Source: Oscillospiraceae bacterium
GTDB lineage: Bacteria; Bacillota; Clostridia; Oscillospirales; Ruminococcaceae
Reading direction: 5' to 3'
Assembly: GCA_009783695.1 (NCBI GenBank)
Contig: WRCY01000003.1
Coordinates: 27,512 to 91,511, forward strand
DNA length: 64,000 nucleotides
In this document: positions 59,779 through 64,000 of the stretch, piece by piece
How positions within the stretch are numbered: position 1 is the first letter of the stretch
Layout of the letters: each line of letters opens with the position of its first letter
Made by a program: the position numbers and the translations under genes
The notes under the pieces: generated by a model
Told to the model about the DNA's origin: nothing
Database searches by the model: none
What the model saw: the letters and a program-made list of their open reading frames with translations, nothing else

Positions 59779-60599
59779 TCAACAAGCGCCTTAACAAAGA
59801 AATTGTTGAAATTCTCAAGCTCGTCGTACATGACTGCGTGCGCTGAGTTTTTAAGCGAGAACAGTGTCGAGCCCTTGATTTCCCTATGCTGGTAATCGGT
59901 CACGGCGACAGGCACGACCGTGTCTTTTTCGCCGCGAATAATGAATACAGGCACTTTTATACACCTTAAGTCGTCACGTCCGTCCTCATCGCGGAGGGAC
60001 ACGGCGGCTTTTATTGTGCCGATGCCCGAAGCCGACTGCGCAATTGCGGTAAACCAGCCTTTTATTGCATTACTGTGCACACGTGCAAACAATTTTTCAT
60101 CCACGAAGTTTCTGCACAGCTCCGGGCGGTCGCTGCTGGCTTTTTCAATCATGGCGTCAACATCGCGCTTATCAATGCCGTAAGGGAAATTTTCGCTCAT
60201 CGTGAAACATGGCGCAGCGGCGGCGAGCAGGATGAGCTTATTCACTCCGAAGCCTTTGAAAATCCGCATATAACGCAGCGCGACAGCGCCGCCCATTGAA
60301 AAGCCGGCGAGCGTGATTTTAGATAACCCGAGCGCTCTGATAACGTTGTGAACGTCCCGCGCCATCTGGTTATAATCATAGCCGAAAGCAGGTGCGTCGC
60401 TCGCGCCGAAGCCGCGGAAATCCACGCCGACAACGTGATAGCCGAGCTCTACGAGCAGGTTTATTTGATACTCGAAGATTAAATGCGACAGCGGCCAGCC
60501 GTGCAGGAACACAACTGTGTCCACGCCGCACCTGCGGCTGCATTCGCGGTTGTATTCGCAGACGGCGATTTTCACGCCGCCGGAATTAATATGAACCAT
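59775..60599 (-). CDS. alpha/beta hydrolase
   Basis: FLHGWPLSHLIFEYQ, GVDFRGFGASD, LAGFSMGGAVALRY; AAAGGAGAA RBS before ATG 60599. Confidence 0.9.
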   Translation of the reverse strand: MVHINSGGVKIAVCEYNRECSRRCGVDTVVFLHGWPLSHLIFEYQINLLVELGYHVVGVDFRGFGASDAPAFGYDYNQMARDVHNVIRALGLSKITLAGFSMGGAVALRYMRIFKGFGVNKLILLAAAAPCFTMSENFPYGIDKRDVDAMIEKASSDRPELCRNFVDEKLFARVHSNAIKGWFTAIAQSASGIGTIKAAVSLRDEDGRDDLRCIKVPVFIIRGEKDTVVPVAVTDYQHREIKGSTLFSLKNSAHAVMYDELENFNNFFVKALVD

Positions 60600-60702
60600 A
60601 AAAAATTCTCCTTTTTCTTTTATATTATGAATGATTGTAAATTCTGGCTTTGTGAATAAAACATCGAAATATACAAAAAATAAAAGAAAAAAGGAGTTAT
60701 TT

Positions 60703-61020
60703 ATGAGAAGAGTGTCTTTTTTGAGCATAATTCTTTTTATTATAACGGCATGGTTTCTGATATTCTTTTTCTGGAATTTTATTGAATATAACAATTATGT
60801 AGGCGGAGTGCTGCGAAACGGAAACATCTCTTTCCGCGGAAACGCGCATGAAATAATAGGCTACTATATGAGTAACTGCGCGCCTTATTTGTTTTACGCG
60901 CTGGTGATGGGGACGCTGGGGTGGCTGCTGATAAAGCTCAGACCCCGCTACGTTGTCGAAACAACTGCGATTCCCGTGATTCCTGTGTGCGACTGCAGGG
61001 AAGAGGATATGGTGGAGTAA
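60703..61020 (+). CDS. small two-TM membrane protein
   Basis: AAAGGAG RBS, two hydrophobic segments. Confidence 0.65.
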   Translation: MRRVSFLSIILFIITAWFLIFFFWNFIEYNNYVGGVLRNGNISFRGNAHEIIGYYMSNCAPYLFYALVMGTLGWLLIKLRPRYVVETTAIPVIPVCDCREEDMVE

Positions 61021-61032
61021 ATAAAAATGCAT

Positions 61033-61162
61033 GTATAAACTTAAGGCGGAGCGCGAAGCCCCGCCTTAATTCGATAGCACAGCTGATTACGCGCCTACGG
61101 CACGTCAACAAGCTCATTTGCTGTAAAAATGCGAAACATTTTTTAAGTTAAATGGATATATC
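61033..61162 (+). repeat. multi-hairpin intergenic element, second copy; right end contains the patatin stop codon
   Basis: AAACTTAAGGCGG...CCGCCTTAATTCGATAGCACAGCTGATTACGCGCCTACGGCACG...TTTTTTAAGTTAAATGGATATATC. Confidence 0.8.
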
Positions 61163-62155
61163 TTTAAAATTATACGCCGCCTCCGCGCTCTCAAATCCGC
61201 ACTTTAAAAGCATATTGAAATTAGCTGCGGACGGCGTTATTAGAGTCGTCGGATAATCGCAGTTTCCGATTTTTACATACAAACCGCTGCCTTTTTTAAC
61301 TACCTGAGCCATGAAATCCCGCCTGCGCAGCGCGCCGACCTGATACATGGCGATATCGAGCAGGCGCTTCATGTTCGTGAAGGACATGCTGCCTTTGCGC
61401 TTTTGATACTCAATAGGCGGCGAGGCGTCGGAGGCGATGAGAAAATCAATCTCACTGTCCAGACCTTTCCCGATTTTATAAAGTGCCTCCAAACCCAGGT
61501 TATCATAGACGCCGCCGTCCCACAAGGTAATCTGCGGGTCAAGAATAACCTCTTCGTCCTTACCGTGTTTATCCTTTGTCCAGCGCATGGCTCGCGTTTT
61601 GAGCGTGTACGGGCCAATCAGCACAGGGAACCCGGCAGACGCCGCCATCATGCGGGAAATAGGCAGGTCGGGGTTCTGTGTGTAGCCGAGGAGGCGGTCG
61701 CCCATATAGTCGCGCCGAATCCGGAAGCTTCTGCCCGTTTCGTATGTAGTGCAGTTTATTTCCCAGTACGGGAAACGCGGCAAATCCTGCAAAGTTCCGC
61801 TTATACCCCACTTTTTCTCAAGCATATCCGCGATAATTTCCACGCGGTTACTCCAATAGGCAGGCGAAAACGGCAGGCGGCGAAGAGCCGATTTTTCAAT
61901 ATCGTTGCTTAAAATAACCTCGCGGACGCGCGGTAAAACGCGGCTCAGGAATTCGTCGCCTGTGCACCATTTGTTGTTATTCACCGCGAAAATCGCGCCT
62001 ATGCACAGGCTTGCGCCTGATACCGACGAAATGCTGACAATGCGGTCGAAAAGCCGCTCGTGCGCCAAATATTTGAGCACGCCCAGATGAAAGACAGTCG
62101 CGCGGATTCCGCCGCCGGAAAGCGCGAGCCCGATTAACTTATTATTTAGTTTCAT
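61148..62155 (-). CDS. patatin-like phospholipase
   Basis: LALSGGGIRATVFHLGVLKYL, SSVSGASLCIGAIF, DGGVYDNLGLEAL. Confidence 0.9.
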   Translation of the reverse strand: MKLNNKLIGLALSGGGIRATVFHLGVLKYLAHERLFDRIVSISSVSGASLCIGAIFAVNNNKWCTGDEFLSRVLPRVREVILSNDIEKSALRRLPFSPAYWSNRVEIIADMLEKKWGISGTLQDLPRFPYWEINCTTYETGRSFRIRRDYMGDRLLGYTQNPDLPISRMMAASAGFPVLIGPYTLKTRAMRWTKDKHGKDEEVILDPQITLWDGGVYDNLGLEALYKIGKGLDSEIDFLIASDASPPIEYQKRKGSMSFTNMKRLLDIAMYQVGALRRRDFMAQVVKKGSGLYVKIGNCDYPTTLITPSAANFNMLLKCGFESAEAAYNFKDISI

Positions 62156-62205
62156 GGAAAATATTTCCTTTCGCTTTTTGTAAAAAAATCGTCTATTAAA
62201 ATCTA

Positions 62206-62234
62206 TTGACAAATCGAAAGTTTTATGTTAAAAT
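62206..62234 (+). promoter_or_regulatory. ssrA promoter
   Basis: TTGACA-N17-TAAAAT. Confidence 0.85.
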
Positions 62235-62246
62235 GAAAATGTATCC

Positions 62247-62595
62247 GGGGCCGCAATGGTCTCGACGGGGGTTATGAACCTCGCTAAGCACGCGGAGTGC
62301 GCTGCAATCTCCTTAATCGAGCGGCAACTAAATTTTAAACGCTAACAATAACACTGTAGCAGCAGCAGCCTAAGGGCTCTGCCGTCCTCCCGGAGAGTAC
62401 CGCGGCTTCGGCTTGGGCGTCAATCAGCGGTCAACGTTTTAAGTGAGAGCCTTGCAGCTTAAAACGTAACAAAGGGCTACCGAACGTCGGTTTTGTTATT
62501 TGTACCGCCGTAAGGGAAGATTAAACGAATGACTAAGCGTGTAGAAATGAGTGGGAATTAGTTTTCGGACGCGAGTTCGATTCTCGCCGGCTCCA
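62247..62595 (+). ncRNA. ssrA: transfer-messenger RNA (tmRNA); CCA not encoded
   Basis: 5' GGGGCCGCAATGGTCTCGACGGGGG and 3' GGACGCGAGTTCGATTCTCGCCGGCTCCA; 7-bp acceptor stem pairs GGGGCCG/CGGCTCC; tag ORF at 62341. Confidence 0.95.
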
Positions 62596-62603
62596 TAAAA
62601 CAA

Positions 62604-62630
62604 GGCTGCATTATCAAAATGCAGCTTTTT
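62604..62630 (+). terminator. ssrA terminator
   Basis: GCTGCATT...AATGCAGCTTTTT. Confidence 0.88.
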
Positions 62631-62651
62631 AAGTTTTATTTAAAATACCCC

Positions 62652-62680
62652 TTGACATTTCTTTCCATATATGTTAAAAT
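62652..62680 (+). promoter_or_regulatory. promoter of the leader region upstream of the ABC transporter
   Basis: TTGACA-N17-TAAAAT. Confidence 0.8.
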
Positions 62681-62715
62681 AATCAATATTATATTGAGAA
62701 AGGCGGTGAAAAGCA

Positions 62716-62790
62716 ATGACATTAAAAAATATTAGCTTAAGCAGCTTAAAACTAAAGATTAATTTATCCGCTTTTCACCGTATTATATAA
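62716..62790 (+). CDS. putative 24 aa leader peptide MTLKNISLSSLKLKINLSAFHRII
   Basis: AGAAAGGCGG RBS-like sequence, ATG, stop inside a hairpin; consensus promoter upstream and terminator-like hairpin downstream. Confidence 0.45.
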   Translation: MTLKNISLSSLKLKINLSAFHRII

Positions 62791-62810
62791 ATAATACGAT
62801 GATTATGAAG

Positions 62811-62850
62811 CCTCGTGCGGATGAGTGAAATCCGTGCGAGGTATTTTTAT
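62811..62850 (+). terminator. terminator/attenuator-like hairpin downstream of the mini-ORF
   Basis: CCTCGTGCGGATgagtgaATCCGTGCGAGG followed by TATTTTTAT. Confidence 0.75.
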
Positions 62851-62899
62851 GCCTTAAAATAAACATGACAGGCACTTGTCATAATTACTGTGATATATT

Positions 62900-63077
62900 T
62901 ATATAGCCGGTTAACTTGAAAAATGCTCTGCATTTTTCACAGCAAACTCGTTTGCTGACGCGCCGTAGGCGCGCAATCGGCTATGCAATCGAATTAAGCC
63001 GCTTCGCGGCTTACGCGGCAAATGCCGCGTCTTCAAAAATGTTAAAACATTTTTGAAGTTAATTGATTATATAAGAA
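62900..63077 (-). repeat. multi-hairpin intergenic element, third copy, inverted orientation
   Basis: Six consecutive hairpins flanked by TATATAGCCGGTTAACTTGAAAAATG / CATTTTTGAAGTTAATTGATTATATA; shared core GGCTTAATTCGATTGCATAGCCGATTGCGCGCCTACGGCGCG on the minus strand. Confidence 0.88.
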
Positions 63078-63097
63078 AGAACAGGAGAAAAACTATT

Positions 63098-63907
63098 ATG
63101 CAAATCATTAAAGTAGACAACTTAAAAAAGCATTACGACTATTATCAGAAAGACTTGGGGCTTAAAAACTCGCTTAAAAACATTATCGGACGAAAGAAGC
63201 TGAAAAAAGAAGCGGTCAACGAGATTTCCTTTAGTATTGAAGCGGGGGAAATCGTAGGCTTCATAGGGCCCAACGGCGCGGGGAAAACCACCACGCTTAA
63301 AATGCTTTCCGGCATATTGTTTCCGACGAGCGGCACAGCAAGCGTTGGCGGCTTTACACCGTGGGAGCGGAAAAAGGCCTTTAAGATGGGCTTCTCGATT
63401 GTCATGGGGCAGAAGACCCAGCTCAACTGGGACCTGCCCGCAATCGAAACCTTTAATCTTAACAAATGCATTTACGAGGTGGAAGACGCTGTATTTAAAA
63501 AGACAGTCGGCGAGCTGATAGAACTGCTCGGCGTGGAGTCACTGATGAAGACGCAGGTGCGACGCCTGAGCCTCGGCGAGCGTATGAAAATGGAGCTTAT
63601 TGCCGCGCTCGTGCACCGTCCGAAAATTATCTTCTTAGACGAGCCGACAATCGGGCTTGACTTCGCCTCGCAGAAAACAATCCGCGAGTTTGTAAGGCAT
63701 TATAACGAGGAAACAGGGGCGACGATTCTGCTCACGAGCCACTACATGAACGATATAGAAAGTCTTTGTAAACGCGCGATTGTCATCAACGAGGGGCATC
63801 TTATTTACGATGGGAGCCTTGCGGGCATTGCTAACGGCAGCTCTCTGCCGATGGAAGATGCGATTCAGAAGCTGTATGATAAACCGAGGGAGAGTGATTC
63901 TGAATGA
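63098..63907 (+). CDS. ABC transporter ATP-binding protein
   Basis: Walker A GPNGAGKTTTLKML, signature LSLGERMKMELIAAL, Walker B KIIFLDEPTIGLD. Confidence 0.97.
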   Translation: MQIIKVDNLKKHYDYYQKDLGLKNSLKNIIGRKKLKKEAVNEISFSIEAGEIVGFIGPNGAGKTTTLKMLSGILFPTSGTASVGGFTPWERKKAFKMGFSIVMGQKTQLNWDLPAIETFNLNKCIYEVEDAVFKKTVGELIELLGVESLMKTQVRRLSLGERMKMELIAALVHRPKIIFLDEPTIGLDFASQKTIREFVRHYNEETGATILLTSHYMNDIESLCKRAIVINEGHLIYDGSLAGIANGSSLPMEDAIQKLYDKPRESDSE

Positions 63908-64000
63908 AAATACTAAAAAAATACACCGCCGTATTCAAAATTGAAATGCAGAGCAAGATGGAATACAGAATGGATTTCCTGATGAGTCTGATTAGCGGCG
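63904..64000 (+). CDS. ABC-2 type permease, truncated by window end
   Basis: ATGA overlap with ATPase; MKILKKYTAVFKIEMQSKMEYRMDFLMSLISG. Confidence 0.7.
   Translation, partial: MKILKKYTAVFKIEMQSKMEYRMDFLMSLISG

Noticed and set aside
61403-61912. 169-aa plus-strand ORF opposite patatin
   Set aside because: Antisense shadow of a well-supported patatin-like CDS.

Overview
This window comes from a Firmicutes/Clostridia-like bacterial chromosome of mid GC. It is mostly housekeeping genes: pyrG, ppk1, polA, pgk-tpiA-gpmI, a dcw-type cell wall/division cluster (mraZ-rsmH-ftsL-ftsI-murE-mraY-ftsW-[acyltransferase]-murG-murA-ftsQ-ftsZ), ddl and murF on the minus strand, Na+-decarboxylase subunits, tmRNA (ssrA), and an ABC transporter at the right edge. 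I saw no CRISPR array, prophage, rRNA or ordinary tRNA. The strongest unexplained signal is a dispersed repeat of about 75-82 bp (core AATCGGGGAAAACGNTGTTTTCAT-N~8-TTTGTGAAGAAAGGACTTAATGAAAAyATG). It occurs about 25-28 times, always gene-oriented and almost always immediately upstream of a start codon. It supplies a small hairpin plus the Shine-Dalgarno sequence to unrelated genes (pdxK, trmL, tpiA, mraY, ftsW, murG, ftsZ, oadB, ddl and others) and sometimes forms tandem arrays. Other items worth attention: a degenerate SNF2-like protein paired with a large Hsp90/GHKL-type ATPase; a hybrid histidine kinase that has lost both predicted phospho-accepting histidines, next to a degenerate receiver; a second repeat family of multi-hairpin elements with terminal inverted repeats; and a promoter/mini-ORF/terminator leader upstream of the ABC transporter. 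All calls come from reading the sequence and the supplied ORF translations. No database search was run.
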